Positions 1 through 7,399 of a DNA stretch of 16,879 bases are shown in pieces. The translations under genes were made by a program, and so were the position numbers. The stretch spans positions 7,548 to 24,426 of the forward strand of contig PAEO01000010.1 in NCBI GenBank assembly GCA_002703065.1, given 5' to 3'. Source of the stretch: Flavobacteriaceae bacterium. GTDB taxonomy: Bacteria; Bacteroidota; Bacteroidia; Flavobacteriales; Flavobacteriaceae. Under the pieces are notes generated by a model. The model was not told where the DNA came from, did not search any database, and saw only the letters and a list, made by a program, of their open reading frames with translations. The stretch's first letter is position 1. Every line of letters begins with the position of its first letter.

Positions 1-1838
1 TCTAAATCAAATTTTAGGTTATCGATAATAAAATTTTGTCGATCAGGTGTATTTTTACCCATGTAAAATGACAATAATGATTCAATACTAGTTTCCTTAT
101 TTATTATAACTGGATCTAAACGTATATTTTCACCTATAAAATTTTTAAATTCATTAGGTGAAATTTCACCCAAGCCCTTAAACCTTGTTATTTCAGGCTT
201 TGGAGAGAGTTTTTGAATCGCATCTATTCTTTCCTCTTCTGAGTAGCAATATATAGTTTCTTTTTTATTCCTAACTCTGAATAATGGTGTTTGTAATATA
301 AAAACATGACCCTCTTTTATTAATTCAGGAAAAAACTGTAAAAAGAAAGTGATGAGCAGTAATCTAATATGCATTCCGTCAACATCAGCATCCGTTGCAA
401 TAACTATTTTATTATATCTTAACTTTTCTAAACCTTCCTCTATATTAAGGGCTGCCTGTAATAAATTAAATTCTTCGTTTTCATATACAATTTTTTTTGT
501 CATTGAATATGAATTTAAGGGTTTTCCTCTGAGACTAAAGACTGCTTGAGTATTCACATTTCTAGATTTAGTAATTGATCCACTAGCCGAATCACCTTCG
601 GTAATAAACAAAGTAGAATCCAACCTGTATTCGTTACTCATGTTATCTAGATGAACACGACAGTCTCTTAATTTTTTATTGTGTAGACTAGATTTTTTTG
701 CTCTTTCTCTTGCAAGTTTTCTGATACCTGAAAGCTCTTTTCTTTCTTTTTCAGCTTGAAGAATTTTTTTTTGAATTTCCTCAGCAACTATTGGATTTTT
801 ATGTAAAAAATTATCAAGTTTTTTACTAATAAAATCATTAATATATGTTCTAACAGTGGGAAGACCACCTCCCATTTCAGTTGAGCCTAACTTAGTTTTA
901 GTTTGAGATTCAAAAACTGGCTCTAAAACTTTAATACTTATGGCGCAAAGGACAGATTTTCTTATATCTGCTGCGTCATAAGGCTTTTTATAAAACTCTC
1001 TAAGGGTTTTAACAATTCCTTCTCTGCATGAAGATAAATGAGTTCCACCCTGAGTAGTATGTTGACCATTTACAAAAGAATAATACTCTTCACTGTATTG
1101 TTTTTTGTTGTGTGTGATTGCCAATTCAATATCATTACCCTTCAAGTGTATTATAGGGTACAAAAAATCTTCAATGTTATTGTTATCTTCAATTAAATCC
1201 TTTAATCCATTATCAGATTTAAATTTTTCACCATTGAAAATTATTGATAAGCCTGGATTTAAATAAACATAATATTTAAGCATTCTTGACACATACTCGT
1301 TTCTGTATTTAAACTTTTTAAAGATTGATTCATCTGGTTTAAAAAGAACCTTTGTTCCTTTTCTTTTAGATGAATCAGTTAATGGCAAATCATCAATAAC
1401 TTCACCGAATTCAAATGAAACAGATTTTTCTTTACCATCTCTAAATGATTCGACCATAAAAAAAGAGGAGAGAGCGTTTACCGCTTTAGTACCAACTCCA
1501 TTTAAACCCACAGATTTTTTAAAAGCTCTTGTGTCATATTTTCCACCCGTGTTCATTTTACTAACAACATCTTTAACCTTACCAAGGGGTATTCCCCGTC
1601 CATAATCTCTGACACTGACCATATTTTCCTTTATAGAAATCTCAATTGTTTTTCCAGCCCCCATAACAAACTCATCAATTGAATTATCAAGTATTTCCTT
1701 TAAAAGAATATATATACCATCATCATATGCAGACCCGTCACCAAGTTTACCTATATACATCCCAGGTCGCATTCTAATATGATCTTTCCAATCCAGCGAC
1801 TTGATGTTATCCTCAGTATATGATGAAGTTTGTGACAT
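1..1838 (-). CDS. parE: DNA topoisomerase IV subunit B (3' end cut by window edge)
   Basis: This is the ATPase/Toprim subunit of a type IIA topoisomerase, which with ParC decatenates and relaxes DNA. Reading the minus strand from ATG at 1838 gives 612 codons with no stop before the edge. Visible motifs in order are the GHKL ATPase N-box (E48, N52), the DYGRGIP box (D78), the ATP-lid box VGLNGVGTK (110-118), the Toprim EGDSASG with E414, the metal aspartates of DADVDG (D483, D485), and RFKGLGE (552-558). The sequence stops at NLKFDL, close to the usual end of Bacteroidota ParE, so only a few residues should be missing. The FSLRGKPLN and [10 protein letters not shown] stretches fit Bacteroidota ParE better than GyrB. 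I expect parC just beyond the left edge (inference). It lies 98 bp after ychF, same strand. No clear Shine-Dalgarno sequence precedes the ATG. Confidence 0.93.
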   Translation of the reverse strand, partial: MSQTSSYTEDNIKSLDWKDHIRMRPGMYIGKLGDGSAYDDGIYILLKEILDNSIDEFVMGAGKTIEISIKENMVSVRDYGRGIPLGKVKDVVSKMNTGGKYDTRAFKKSVGLNGVGTKAVNALSSFFMVESFRDGKEKSVSFEFGEVIDDLPLTDSSKRKGTKVLFKPDESIFKKFKYRNEYVSRMLKYYVYLNPGLSIIFNGEKFKSDNGLKDLIEDNNNIEDFLYPIIHLKGNDIELAITHNKKQYSEEYYSFVNGQHTTQGGTHLSSCREGIVKTLREFYKKPYDAADIRKSVLCAISIKVLEPVFESQTKTKLGSTEMGGGLPTVRTYINDFISKKLDNFLHKNPIVAEEIQKKILQAEKERKELSGIRKLARERAKKSSLHNKKLRDCRVHLDNMSNEYRLDSTLFITEGDSASGSITKSRNVNTQAVFSLRGKPLNSYSMTKKIVYENEEFNLLQAALNIEEGLEKLRYNKIVIATDADVDGMHIRLLLITFFLQFFPELIKEGHVFILQTPLFRVRNKKETIYCYSEEERIDAIQKLSPKPEITRFKGLGEISPNEFKNFIGENIRLDPVIINKETSIESLLSFYMGKNTPDRQNFIIDNLKFDL

Positions 1839-1871
1839 ATTTTAGAAGGAGTCTAAGATATGATACTTAAT

Positions 1872-1899
1872 TTTTATTTAAAATGGTGTTTAAATAAAA
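1872..1899. repeat. 11-bp A/T-only inverted repeat between ychF and parE
   Basis: TTTTATTTAAA (1872-1882) and its perfect reverse complement TTTAAATAAAA (1889-1899) are separated by the 6-base loop ATGGTG. It lies in the 98-bp gap (1839-1936) between the ychF stop and the parE start, which holds nothing else I can identify and no exact TAnnTTTG box. The stem has no G or C and no T-run follows on the minus strand, so it is a poor intrinsic terminator. It could be a protein-binding dyad or a chance result of A/T richness. Confidence 0.5.
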
Positions 1900-1936
1900 T
1901 AATTAACAATTGTAAGTTTTAAATGTTGAAATCTAA

Positions 1937-3031
1937 TTAAACGTTGAATCTAAAATGAATGATATCACCATCTTCAACCACATATTCTTTACCCTCAATT
2001 TTTAACTTTCCAGCTTCTCTTACATTATTTTCTGATTTGAGTTCGATGTAGTCATTGTATTTTATTACTTCTGCCCTAATAAATCCTTTTTCAAAATCAG
2101 TATGAATAGTGCCTGCTGCCTGTGGAGCTTTAGAACCATTTTTAAAAGTCCATGCTCTAACCTCTTTAGGACCTGCAGTGTAAAAGGTCGATAAATTCAA
2201 TAATTTGTGAGATTCTCTAATTAATAATGAAGAACCAGGCTCATCAATACCTAAATCATCAAGAAACATTTTTCTATCCTCACAATCTTCAAGTGCATTT
2301 ATTTCTTCTTCAATTTTTGCAGTTAATGTTATGACTCTTGAACCCTCACTTTTAAGTAAATCAATTAATTTCAATAAATTATTTGAAGGTGATTTAATTT
2401 CATTTTCATTAATATTACAGACATATAAAACTGGTTTGGCAGTCAATAATGAAAGTGGTTTTATGTAGTTTACAAAATCTTCTTTTGTTATTTTTTGCAA
2501 TCTTACAGAAACGCCATTATTCAAATTTTCAATTACATTTTCAAGAACGTCATGTTCCTTCTTTGCATCTTTATCTCCAGACTTAGCTTGTCTAAGTATT
2601 TTTTCGTTTCTCTTTGAAATTGATTCGACATCTTTAATCTGTAGTTCAAAATCAATAATTTCTTTATCTCTCAAAGGATCAACACTTCCTTCAACATGTG
2701 AAATATTGTTATTTTCATAACATCTTAAAACATGTATAATAGCATTAGTCTCTCTGATATTTGACAAAAATTGATTGCCTAACCCCTCTCCTTTACTTGC
2801 TCCTTTAACTAATCCAGCAATATCTAAAATATCTACTGTGTTTGGTACTACTTTCTCTGGATTAATTAATTCAACTAAATGATTTAATCTAGCATCTGGT
2901 ATCGAAACTGAACCAAAATTAGGCTCTATAGTACAAAAAGGAAAATTTGCGCTCTGAGCTTTTCCATTTGTTAAACAATTAAATAAAGTTGATTTACCAA
3001 CATTGGGTAATCCGACAATTCCTGCTTTCAT
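1937..3031 (-). CDS. ychF: Redox/ribosome-associated P-loop ATPase YchF (OLA1 family)
   Basis: YchF/OLA1 proteins are Obg-related P-loop NTPases that prefer ATP, bind ribosomes and influence stress responses; they act in the cytosol. The 364-residue length is usual for the family. The P-loop GLPNVGKS is at residues 7-14, the G3-like DILDIAGLVKGASKGEGLGN starts at residue 67, and the nucleotide-specificity loop is N206-I-N-E209 instead of the NKxD of true GTPases, which is the family hallmark. A helical insert covers roughly 130-190, and the C-terminal TGS domain (about 280-363) carries the typical RAEVI and EGKEYVVEDGDIIHFRFNV stretch (the latter ends the protein). Its ATG shares one base with the ferredoxin stop (TAATG), so it is likely translated by coupling from the upstream ferredoxin gene, and may be cotranscribed with parE downstream. 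Confidence 0.97.
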   Translation of the reverse strand: MKAGIVGLPNVGKSTLFNCLTNGKAQSANFPFCTIEPNFGSVSIPDARLNHLVELINPEKVVPNTVDILDIAGLVKGASKGEGLGNQFLSNIRETNAIIHVLRCYENNNISHVEGSVDPLRDKEIIDFELQIKDVESISKRNEKILRQAKSGDKDAKKEHDVLENVIENLNNGVSVRLQKITKEDFVNYIKPLSLLTAKPVLYVCNINENEIKSPSNNLLKLIDLLKSEGSRVITLTAKIEEEINALEDCEDRKMFLDDLGIDEPGSSLLIRESHKLLNLSTFYTAGPKEVRAWTFKNGSKAPQAAGTIHTDFEKGFIRAEVIKYNDYIELKSENNVREAGKLKIEGKEYVVEDGDIIHFRFNV

Positions 3032-3381
3032 TATTCAGGATGCATAAATTTTTGTTTTGAAAGTAATACCTCTTCTGATTCTACATTATCTTCATCTGGG
3101 ACACAACAATCTACTGGACAAACTGCAGCACATTGAGGCTCGTCATGAAAACCTTTGCATTCTGTACATTTGTCAGTTACAATAAAATAAAACTCATCAG
3201 AAACAGGCTCTTGTTCAGTATCTGCATTAATATTTTTTCCATCCGGAAGAATAACATCACCAATCAAACTAGTTCCATCTGAATACTTCCAATCATAAGC
3301 AGCTTCATATATTGCTGTGTTTGGACATTCAGGCTCACATGCTCCGCAATTAATACAATCTTCAGTAATTTTTATTGCCAT
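3031..3381 (-). CDS. Alvin/YfhL-type 2[4Fe-4S] ferredoxin with an internal insert
   Basis: Small cytosolic electron carrier predicted to bind two [4Fe-4S] clusters. The first motif is C9-X2-C12-X2-C15-X3-C19 followed by Pro. The second is C72-X2-C75-X8-C84-X3-C88 followed by Pro; the eight-residue spacing between its second and third cysteines is the signature of the Allochromatium/YfhL ferredoxin type, which has very low-potential clusters. Two adjacent cysteines (C92, C93) follow. Compared with the roughly 85-residue proteins of that type, this one (116 residues) has about 30-35 extra residues between the two motifs (about 29-63), rich in Asp/Gly/Glu. The partner enzyme is not evident. It heads the minus-strand ferredoxin-ychF unit and is divergent from the acyl-CoA reductase gene across a 50-bp gap. 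Confidence 0.93.
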   Translation of the reverse strand: MAIKITEDCINCGACEPECPNTAIYEAAYDWKYSDGTSLIGDVILPDGKNINADTEQEPVSDEFYFIVTDKCTECKGFHDEPQCAAVCPVDCCVPDEDNVESEEVLLSKQKFMHPE

Positions 3382-3394
3382 AAATAAAACATTG

Positions 3395-3402
3395 CAAAAC
3401 TA
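3395..3402 (-). promoter_or_regulatory. Putative -7 box for the ferredoxin gene (TAGTTTTG)
   Basis: Read on the minus strand, 3402 to 3395 is TAGTTTTG, an exact match to the Bacteroidota -7 consensus TAnnTTTG. It ends 13 bases before the ferredoxin ATG, implying a very short leader. I see no convincing TTTG -33 box at the expected distance. Confidence 0.55.
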
Positions 3403-3407
3403 ACTAA

Positions 3408-3415
3408 TATCTTTG
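3408..3415 (+). promoter_or_regulatory. Putative -7 box for the acyl-CoA reductase gene (TATCTTTG)
   Basis: TATCTTTG matches TAnnTTTG exactly and ends 16 bases before the proposed TTG start at 3432. It is only five bases from the oppositely oriented ferredoxin -7 box, so the two polymerase sites would overlap. No clear -33 TTTG is present. Confidence 0.55.
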
Positions 3416-3431
3416 TAAAAATTTATTAAAA

Positions 3432-4469
3432 TTGATTTTATCTAATAGAATTAAATTATTTGTTTCACTGGGAAAGTTTTTTAAAGATTTCATAGATAAC
3501 TCAGCAGACAAAAATTTTACTAAAAGACTTTCTAACGCAATACAACAAGCAAAAAATCACAACAATTATTTTACTGAAGACAATATATTAAACTGTCTTA
3601 AAAATTGGTCATATTCTCTTCAAAAGGAAAAAATTAAATCTTTTTTAGGATTATATATTATTGAAAAAGAAAAACCAAAGTCTGTTGCAATAATTATGGC
3701 AGGAAATGTTCCTTTAGTTGGTTTTCATGACTTTCTCTGTGTCATTCTTTCAGGTAATAAAGCAATTATAAAACTATCTTCTAAGGATAGTCATTTAATG
3801 CATTTTGTTTTAAATTACTTGTGTAGTATTTGTATTGATTTTAAAGATTATTATAAAATATGTCAAGAAAAATTATCGGACTATGATGCAGTAATAGCAA
3901 CAGGAAATAATTTAAGTGCTTCAAAATTTAAAGAGTATTTTAATGATTACCCTAATATTATTAGAAAAAGTAGACATTCAGTTGCAATTTTAAAGGGTAA
4001 TGAAAGCAATGATCAATTACAAAAATTATCAAATGATATTTTTAATTATTTTGGATTAGGATGCAGGAACGTATCTAAAGTATATTTACCCAAAAATTAT
4101 GATCTTGATTTGTTGTTTAAATCTTTCATGAAATGGAAAAAAGTTATCAACAATAATAGTTATGCAAATAATTATGATTATCAGAGAGCTATTTACCTAC
4201 TTAATAAAGAAGTTTTTTTTGATAATGGTTTTATTCTACTAAAAGAGTCAAAAAAAATTGGATCTCCTGTTGGAACATTATTTTATGAATACTATGATAA
4301 ATATGAGGATTTAGAAAAGAGTTTATCTGAAATTTCAGAAAAAATTCAATGTATTGTTTCAAATGAAAATACTAAAAATTTTACAGAATTTGGCAAAACT
4401 CAATCTCCTGAACTCACAGATTATGCTGATGGAGTAGATACTTTTGATTTTTTGTTAAAACTAAATTGA
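3432..4469 (+). CDS. LuxC-family acyl-CoA reductase, TTG start
   Basis: Members of the LuxC family are aldehyde-dehydrogenase-fold enzymes that reduce acyl-CoA or acyl-enzyme thioesters with NADPH. The protein (345 residues) shows the conserved VAIIMAGNVPLVGFHDFL segment (85-102), the YDAVIATGNN segment (151-160), and GLGCRNVSK with candidate nucleophile C211. FGKTQSPELTDYADGVDTFDFL closes the protein as in Bacteroidota homologues I know. No in-frame ATG precedes this region, and the N-terminus ILSNRIKLFVSLGKF lines up with the usual family start, so the TTG at 3432 is the best start; the upstream frame closes with TAA at 3405-3407. No luxA, B, D or E homologue is present, so bioluminescence is not implied and the substrate is unknown. 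It precedes serC by 48 bp and probably belongs to the same unit. Confidence 0.88.
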   Translation: MILSNRIKLFVSLGKFFKDFIDNSADKNFTKRLSNAIQQAKNHNNYFTEDNILNCLKNWSYSLQKEKIKSFLGLYIIEKEKPKSVAIIMAGNVPLVGFHDFLCVILSGNKAIIKLSSKDSHLMHFVLNYLCSICIDFKDYYKICQEKLSDYDAVIATGNNLSASKFKEYFNDYPNIIRKSRHSVAILKGNESNDQLQKLSNDIFNYFGLGCRNVSKVYLPKNYDLDLLFKSFMKWKKVINNNSYANNYDYQRAIYLLNKEVFFDNGFILLKESKKIGSPVGTLFYEYYDKYEDLEKSLSEISEKIQCIVSNENTKNFTEFGKTQSPELTDYADGVDTFDFLLKLN

Positions 4470-4499
4470 GATTGACATAAATTACATTTCCATTTTTGT

Positions 4500-4507
4500 T
4501 AATTTTG
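4500..4507 (+). promoter_or_regulatory. Putative -7 box for serC (TAATTTTG)
   Basis: TAATTTTG matches TAnnTTTG exactly and ends 10 bases before the serC ATG, inside the 48-bp gap after the acyl-CoA reductase gene. It suggests serC-serA can be transcribed separately with a near-leaderless mRNA. No clear -33 box is visible. Confidence 0.5.
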
Positions 4508-4517
4508 CCTTTTATTT

Positions 4518-5582
4518 ATGAAAAAACATAATTTTAGTGCTGGTCCCAGCATTCTCAACCAAAAAGTATTTAAAGAATCATCTAATGCAGTGTTGGAACT
4601 AGATGATATTGGCCTATCACTTTTAGAAATTTCTCACAGAAGTCCTGAATTTGTTGCAATTATGAATGAGGCGAGAGAACTTTCTTTGAAACTTTCGGGG
4701 TTAAGCAGTGATGAATACACAACACTATTCCTGCAAGGAGGTGCAAGTATGCAGTTTTTAATGATAGCATATAACTTTCTTAAAACCAGGGGTGGCTATA
4801 TAAATTCAGGGACATGGTCAACTAAAGCAATAAAAGAAGCAAAACTTTTTGGTGATGTTTCTGAGTATGCATCGTCAAAAGACAAAAATTTTAACTATAT
4901 ACCCAAAGATTATTCAATTTCCGATAATCCAGATTACTTACATATAACAACTAATAATACAATTTTTGGAACACAATACCATAAATTACCAGATTGTAAT
5001 TGCCCTCTGTTTGCGGACATGAGCTCTGATATATTCTGCAGAAAACAAGATTATTCAAAATTTTCTTTAATCTATGCAGGAGCACAAAAAAATTTAGGTC
5101 CTGCCGGAACTACAATGGTAATCATTAAAGAATCTTTAATGAATAAAATATGTAGAGAAGTTCCCTCAATGTTAAATTATAAAGTTCACTTCGAAAAAGA
5201 CAGTATGTTTAATACTCCGCCAGTTTTTGCAATTTACACATGTTTATTGAGTATGAGATGGTTAAAAAATAACGGAGGCTTAGCAGAGATTGAGAAAAAA
5301 AACATTAGTAAATCTTCATTATTATATGATGAGATTGACAATAATGAAATGTTCACTGGTTTTGCTTCAAAAGATGATAGAAGTATTATGAATGTCACAT
5401 TCAATTTAATTGATGAAAAATATAAGTCAGCGTTTGATGTTCTATTAAAAGAACAAAATATCTCTGGCATTAATGGCCACAGATCTGTTGGCGGATATAG
5501 AGCATCAATTTACAACGCAATGGAAATTGAGTCTATTGAAGTACTTGTAGATACTATGAAAAAATTTAAAAAAAGTATTTAA
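4518..5582 (+). CDS. serC: Phosphoserine aminotransferase
   Basis: SerC is a PLP enzyme that converts 3-phosphohydroxypyruvate and glutamate to phosphoserine in serine synthesis; in many bacteria it also serves the PLP pathway through phosphohydroxythreonine. The 354-residue protein starts with HNFSAGPSILN, carries the phosphate-binding SHRS (39-42), the GGASMQF cofactor segment (74-80) and the Schiff-base lysine K191 in AGAQKNLGPAG. The C-terminal GHRSVGGYRASIYNA segment is also typical. Length and motifs are normal, with no sign of decay. Only two bases separate its stop from serA, so the two are almost certainly one transcript. serB, the phosphatase for the last step, is not in the window. 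Confidence 0.97.
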   Translation: MKKHNFSAGPSILNQKVFKESSNAVLELDDIGLSLLEISHRSPEFVAIMNEARELSLKLSGLSSDEYTTLFLQGGASMQFLMIAYNFLKTRGGYINSGTWSTKAIKEAKLFGDVSEYASSKDKNFNYIPKDYSISDNPDYLHITTNNTIFGTQYHKLPDCNCPLFADMSSDIFCRKQDYSKFSLIYAGAQKNLGPAGTTMVIIKESLMNKICREVPSMLNYKVHFEKDSMFNTPPVFAIYTCLLSMRWLKNNGGLAEIEKKNISKSSLLYDEIDNNEMFTGFASKDDRSIMNVTFNLIDEKYKSAFDVLLKEQNISGINGHRSVGGYRASIYNAMEIESIEVLVDTMKKFKKSI

Positions 5583-5584
5583 AT

Positions 5585-6541
5585 ATGAAAATTCTTGCAA
5601 ATGATGGAATCTCCAATTCAGGAGTTAAAAAACTAGAAGAATCTGGGTTTGAAGTGATTACTACGAACGTAGCACAAGAGCAATTAGTAAGTTATATAAA
5701 TAAAAATGAGATATCAGGAATCCTTGTTAGAAGTTCCACAACTGTTAGAAAAGAACTTATTGATACTACTCCAAGCTTAAAATTAATTGGAAGAGGTGGT
5801 GTTGGAATGGACAATATTGATGTTGATTATGCAAGATCTAAAGGTTTAAAAGTAATTAATACTCCAGCTGCATCCTCTCATTCAGTTGCTGAACTTGTTT
5901 TTTCACATTTATTTTCTTGTGTTAGATTTTTACATGATTCGAACAGAAACATGCCACTTGAAGGAGACAATAATTTTAAAAAACTAAAAAAGAATTATTC
6001 AAAGGGTATTGAACTCAAAGGTAAAATACTCGGTATTATTGGGTTTGGAAGAATTGGACAAGAAACAGCAAAAATTGCATTAGGTATTGGAATGGATGTA
6101 ATTTATTATGACAAATACAACGAAAGCACTGAACTTAAGTTAGAGTTTACACAAAATAAATCTCTTTCTTTTGCTATTAACACTTCTTCTTTAGATGAAA
6201 TTCTTATGAAATCAGATTTTATTACTTTACATGTCCCTGCTCAAAAAGAATATATCATTGGTAAAAATGAATTTGACAAAATGAAAGATGGTGTTGGAAT
6301 AATTAATGCTGCAAGAGGAGGTGTAATTGATGAAACAGAATTAATTAACTACATAGACAAAAAGAAGGTTTCATTTGCAGGACTTGACACTTATGAAAAT
6401 GAACCTACCCCCTCTGTAAAGTTGCTTATGCATCCTAAAATTTCACTTTCACCACATATTGGTGCTGCAACCTCTGAAGCTCAAGATCGTATTGGAATTG
6501 AATTAGCAGATCAAATAATTAATTACTTTAATAATGATTAA
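5585..6541 (+). CDS. serA: D-3-phosphoglycerate dehydrogenase, short form without ACT domain
   Basis: This is a D-2-hydroxyacid dehydrogenase that, next to serC, most likely oxidises 3-phosphoglycerate to 3-phosphohydroxypyruvate with NAD. The Rossmann dinucleotide motif GFGRIG is at 153-158, with the acidic NAD-ribose residue D176 at the end of the next strand. The catalytic triad of the family is visible: R244 in NAARGG, E273 in ENEP and H291 in SPHIGA. At 318 residues it consists of only the substrate and nucleotide domains; the C-terminal ACT domain that mediates serine feedback in E. coli-type SerA is missing. The substrate assignment rests on the serC neighbour; the fold alone would also fit other 2-hydroxyacids. 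Its last eight bases overlap the start of the next gene. Confidence 0.92.
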   Translation: MKILANDGISNSGVKKLEESGFEVITTNVAQEQLVSYINKNEISGILVRSSTTVRKELIDTTPSLKLIGRGGVGMDNIDVDYARSKGLKVINTPAASSHSVAELVFSHLFSCVRFLHDSNRNMPLEGDNNFKKLKKNYSKGIELKGKILGIIGFGRIGQETAKIALGIGMDVIYYDKYNESTELKLEFTQNKSLSFAINTSSLDEILMKSDFITLHVPAQKEYIIGKNEFDKMKDGVGIINAARGGVIDETELINYIDKKKVSFAGLDTYENEPTPSVKLLMHPKISLSPHIGAATSEAQDRIGIELADQIINYFNND

Positions 6542-6824
6542 TAAACTAAAATCTAGATTTTCTATTGAATCTAATTTTCAGTTATTTAAAATTATTCTTG
6601 TTTTTGGAGTTACAGGTACTCTAGCATTATACTTAAGTGGACCAGTAATTGATTTTTTTGATATTAATAAGGATGCTATATTTAAATACTACTTAAGTAG
6701 ATTTTTAATTGTTTTTCCTATATATCAAATCTGTCTTTTAGTTATAGCATTTATCTTTGGTGAGTTTTCTTTTTTTTGGAGATTTTTTAAAAAGATGATG
6801 AAAAGATTTAAACTCAGTAATTAA
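6534..6824 (+). CDS. Small two-helix inner-membrane protein, DUF6787-like
   Basis: This 96-residue protein of unknown function has two clear hydrophobic segments, about 18-40 and 52-77, separated by a short polar loop (DINKDAIFKYYLSR). Its lysine/arginine-rich N-terminus (MINKLKSRF) and C-terminus (FKKMMKRFKLS) should both lie in the cytoplasm. The pattern N-terminal KLKSRF, VFGVTGTLALYLS, FPIYQI, FGEFSFFW resembles a family I recall as DUF6787 that follows serA in many Flavobacteriia; the domain number is from memory. Its start overlaps the serA end by eight bases, so it is translated from the same mRNA. Its stop shares bases with the convergent msrA stop (6821-6824). Nothing in the sequence shows a catalytic role. 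Confidence 0.8.
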   Translation: MINKLKSRFSIESNFQLFKIILVFGVTGTLALYLSGPVIDFFDINKDAIFKYYLSRFLIVFPIYQICLLVIAFIFGEFSFFWRFFKKMMKRFKLSN

Positions 6825-7336
6825 TCTTTTGATTTTAAAAATTTCTCAACTTTAGGTTTAACTACCATTTGACAATACATGTTTTCTGGATTGTTATAGA
6901 AATATTTTTTATGATAATCTTCAGCCTCAAAAAATTCTGTTTTTTCCTCAAGAGTTGTAACAATTTTATTTGAAAAAACATCTAATGATTCAAGATTTGA
7001 TATAAAGTCTTTTGCAATATTAAGTTCATTTTTATTTTGAAAAAAAATTGCTGATCTGTACTGAGTTCCAATATCGTTACCTTGTCTATTAAGTGTAGTA
7101 GGATCATGGGTTTTAAAAAAAATCTCTAATAATTTTTTAAAGGAGACTAGATTGGTATCGTAAGTAATTTCAACAAGTTCAGCATGGCCTGTCAATCCAG
7201 TGCAAACTTCTTCATAAGTTGGGTTTATTTTTGTTCCTCCCATATAACCTGGAATGACTTTTGTTACACCATCAACGTTATCAAAAATAGTTTCTGTGCA
7301 CCAAAAACATCCAGATGCTAAGTATGCTTTTTCCAT
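6821..7336 (-). CDS. msrA: Peptide methionine-(S)-sulfoxide reductase
   Basis: MsrA repairs oxidised methionine residues in proteins (S-epimer) with thioredoxin as reductant. I place the start at the ATG at 7336, giving 171 residues beginning MEKAYLASGCFWCTE, with catalytic C10 in the GCFW motif. Other family marks are PGYMGG, GHAELVEI, FFKTHDPTTLNRQGNDIGTQYRS and EDYHKKYF; the candidate resolving cysteine is C155 near the C-terminus (MYCQMVV). The frame is open up to another ATG at 7378, but those 14 extra residues are unlike the family and cover a TAnnTTTG promoter box, so I reject that start. The gene is convergent with the small membrane protein gene (four-base overlap of stops) and divergent from the DUF5916 gene. 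No msrB is present. Confidence 0.95.
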   Translation of the reverse strand: MEKAYLASGCFWCTETIFDNVDGVTKVIPGYMGGTKINPTYEEVCTGLTGHAELVEITYDTNLVSFKKLLEIFFKTHDPTTLNRQGNDIGTQYRSAIFFQNKNELNIAKDFISNLESLDVFSNKIVTTLEEKTEFFEAEDYHKKYFYNNPENMYCQMVVKPKVEKFLKSKD

Positions 7337-7363
7337 TCTTAAACCATTTATTTTATTTATAGT

Positions 7364-7371
7364 CAAATTTA
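7364..7371 (-). promoter_or_regulatory. Putative -7 box for msrA (TAAATTTG)
   Basis: Minus-strand TAAATTTG (7371 to 7364) matches TAnnTTTG exactly, 27 bases before the msrA ATG at 7336. TCTG at 7395 to 7392, 20 bases upstream, is a possible imperfect -33 box. The box lies within the longer in-frame extension of msrA, arguing against that longer start. Confidence 0.55.
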
Positions 7372-7382
7372 ATCTCATTATA

Positions 7383-7390
7383 TATATTTG
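7383..7390 (+). promoter_or_regulatory. Putative -7 box for the DUF5916 gene (TATATTTG)
   Basis: TATATTTG is an exact TAnnTTTG match ending nine bases before the ATG at 7400. An alternative TTG start at 7388 would lie inside this box. It is 11 bases from the msrA box on the other strand, so the two promoters overlap back to back. Confidence 0.55.
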
Positions 7391-7399
7391 CCAGACTAT

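Noticed and set aside
349-549. Plus-strand open frame opposite parE
   Set aside because: It lies wholly over the conserved Toprim region of parE, which has the full set of motifs; the frame has no recognisable domain.
1872-1899. Inverted repeat as an intrinsic terminator of ychF
   Set aside because: The stem has no G+C and no T-run follows it in the direction of transcription.
3432-4469. Bioluminescence (lux) operon
   Set aside because: Only a LuxC-family reductase is present; no luciferase, transferase or synthetase genes accompany it.
5234-5470. Minus-strand open frame inside serC, and similar antisense frames at 7749-7949, 9888-10100, 11864-12115 and 15475-15729
   Set aside because: Each sits opposite a well-supported gene, and I see no domain, signal or promoter box for any of them.
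7337-7378. Longer msrA start at ATG 7378
   Set aside because: The 14 extra residues are not family-like and cover an exact TAnnTTTG box for msrA.
7388-7399. TTG start for the DUF5916 gene
   Set aside because: The TTG is the end of the -7 box; ATG 7400 gives a clean signal peptide.
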